NCBI GenBank assembly: GCA_937924525.1
Contig: CALDSU010000007.1
Coordinates: 248,001 to 312,000 of the forward strand
Direction of reading: 5' to 3'
Length of the DNA stretch: 64,000 nucleotides
Source of the DNA: an uncultured Bryobacteraceae bacterium
GTDB lineage: Bacteria > Acidobacteriota > Terriglobia > Bryobacterales > Bryobacteraceae
Below the pieces are notes generated by a model, which saw nothing but the letters and a program-made list of their open reading frames with translations, was not told the origin of the DNA and ran no database searches. A program made the position numbers and the translations under genes. Positions 63,357 through 64,000 of this stretch are shown piece after piece (within the stretch, counting starts at the first letter, position 1; the number at the start of each line of letters is the position of its first letter).

Positions 63357-64000
63357 CTATTTCCCCCAGACCGGTTTCTCGTTCCGGCCTTGTGAGGTCA
63401 ACCTTCGCAACTTCGTTCCGTCCGCCAGCATGGTCCAGATCTGTGAAGACCCGCTGCGGTTGGAGGAAAACGCCAAATGACGGCCGTCGGGAGCCCAACT
63501 CGGATTCTCGTTCCGGCCCGCGCCGTGCGTCAACTGGTCCACCCGGCGCGAAGCCACGTCCATCAAGAAGAGATTCCAATTCCCTGGTTCGAATCCCCGG
63601 GTCCAGGCGAACGCAATGACTTCCCCGGATGGATGCCACGCCGGATTTGAAGCTTCGCCTTCCCCGGTCGTCAGACGCTCCACGTTCGCACCGTCCAAAT
63701 TCATTTTATATATTTGCTGGGGCCCGGAGCGGCCCGACACAAACACTACCTCGCCGCCCTTGGGACTTACCTTGGGCTCCACCTCAATGGCCCGGACATT
63801 GCTTAACCTCCGGACACCACTGCCATCGGCATTGGCGATGTAGATCTGCGCGTAGCCGCTCGCCGTCGATGCGTACAGCACTTGGCGGCCATCCGGCGTG
63901 AAGGCCGGCGTGGCGTTCATCGACGCAACTTGATTATAAAACGGCAACCTGCGTCCCGTCTCCAGGGAATGGATAAAGATCATGGGGTTGACGCGGGCGT
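63357..64000 (-). CDS. tolB: TolB, C-terminal beta-propeller part; 5' end outside window
   Basis: The last ~214 residues of a periplasmic TolB propeller, open to the right edge. Repeated blades read TPAFTPDGRQVLYASTASG, EPKVSPKGGEVVFVSGRSG, NPAWHPSGEVIAFAW and NPSWAPDGRHLAFSSNRSG. TolB links Pal with the TolA/Q/R complex. It is 37 bases upstream of pal in the usual tolB-pal-cpoB order. Confidence 0.9.
   Translation of the reverse strand, partial: ARVNPMIFIHSLETGRRLPFYNQVASMNATPAFTPDGRQVLYASTASGYAQIYIANADGSGVRRLSNVRAIEVEPKVSPKGGEVVFVSGRSGPQQIYKMNLDGANVERLTTGEGEASNPAWHPSGEVIAFAWTRGFEPGNWNLFLMDVASRRVDQLTHGAGRNENPSWAPDGRHLAFSSNRSGSSQIWTMLADGTKLRRLTSQGRNEKPVWGK

Overview
The window looks like a chromosomal segment of a GC-rich Gram-negative bacterium, most likely an Acidobacteriota of the Solibacter/Bryobacter type. 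The evidence is three very large Oar-like outer-membrane receptors with N-terminal carboxypeptidase-regulatory domains, a ToxR-like membrane-bound winged-helix regulator beside one of them, a Tol-Pal segment, a hopanoid gene (hpnE), many Tat/Sec-exported sugar-type enzymes and a large MoxR/VWA operon. The taxonomic call is inference from gene content. I saw no rRNA or tRNA gene, CRISPR array, prophage or insertion sequence.

Layout. 0-3.5 kb: the 3' end of a GT9 glycosyltransferase, a complete myo-inositol oxygenase, a start-less coding remnant, a DJ-1/PfpI protein, and a mobA/MlaF-type ATPase pair. 3.5-11.7 kb, plus strand: lytic transglycosylase and AMIN-amidase (cell wall), a class-I glutamine amidotransferase, an Rrf2 regulator, clpP, an SDR, a Cys/His-rich small membrane protein, a 36-residue micro-ORF coupled to hpnE, a small secreted beta-domain protein and a HEAT-repeat protein. 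11.7-14.9 kb: diaminopimelate decarboxylase, a Tat-exported enolase-superfamily enzyme and an orphan protein.

14.9-36.4 kb is a dense minus-strand run of 16 genes. Its upstream half is the conserved phoH-ybeY-CNNM-era block followed by BON, SMP-30, NUDIX and mutS2. Its downstream half is an eight-gene unit: DUF4159, VWA protein, caspase-fold protein lacking its Cys but with an EF-hand, TPR metallopeptidase (HExxH), MoxR ATPase, DUF58, BatA/VWA, and a DUF4175-like giant with Gln-rich and collagen-like segments. MoxR, DUF58 and BatA are a known association. The added gluzincin peptidase and inactive caspase-like protein make this the best candidate here for an undescribed envelope machine.

36.5-49.2 kb is a catabolic stretch: a xylose-isomerase-like enzyme, two Oar-like receptors that share a promoter core, a URO-D/MtaA-like protein, a sugar isomerase/epimerase and an ACS-family (hexuronate-type) MFS transporter. 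With the inositol oxygenase at the left end this suggests uptake and breakdown of sugar acids and polyols. 49.2-61.1 kb: a large secreted metallopeptidase with tandem N-terminal repeats, an exported hydroxyacid dehydrogenase, a ToxR-like regulator divergent from a third receptor, and an N-terminally truncated gamma-glutamyltransferase. 61.1-64 kb: a GNAT acetyltransferase and the tolB-pal-cpoB segment, with tolB running off the right edge.

Start codons were chosen from Shine-Dalgarno sequences, overlaps with upstream stop codons, signal peptides and promoter positions. All family assignments are read from motifs by eye; no database search was possible.
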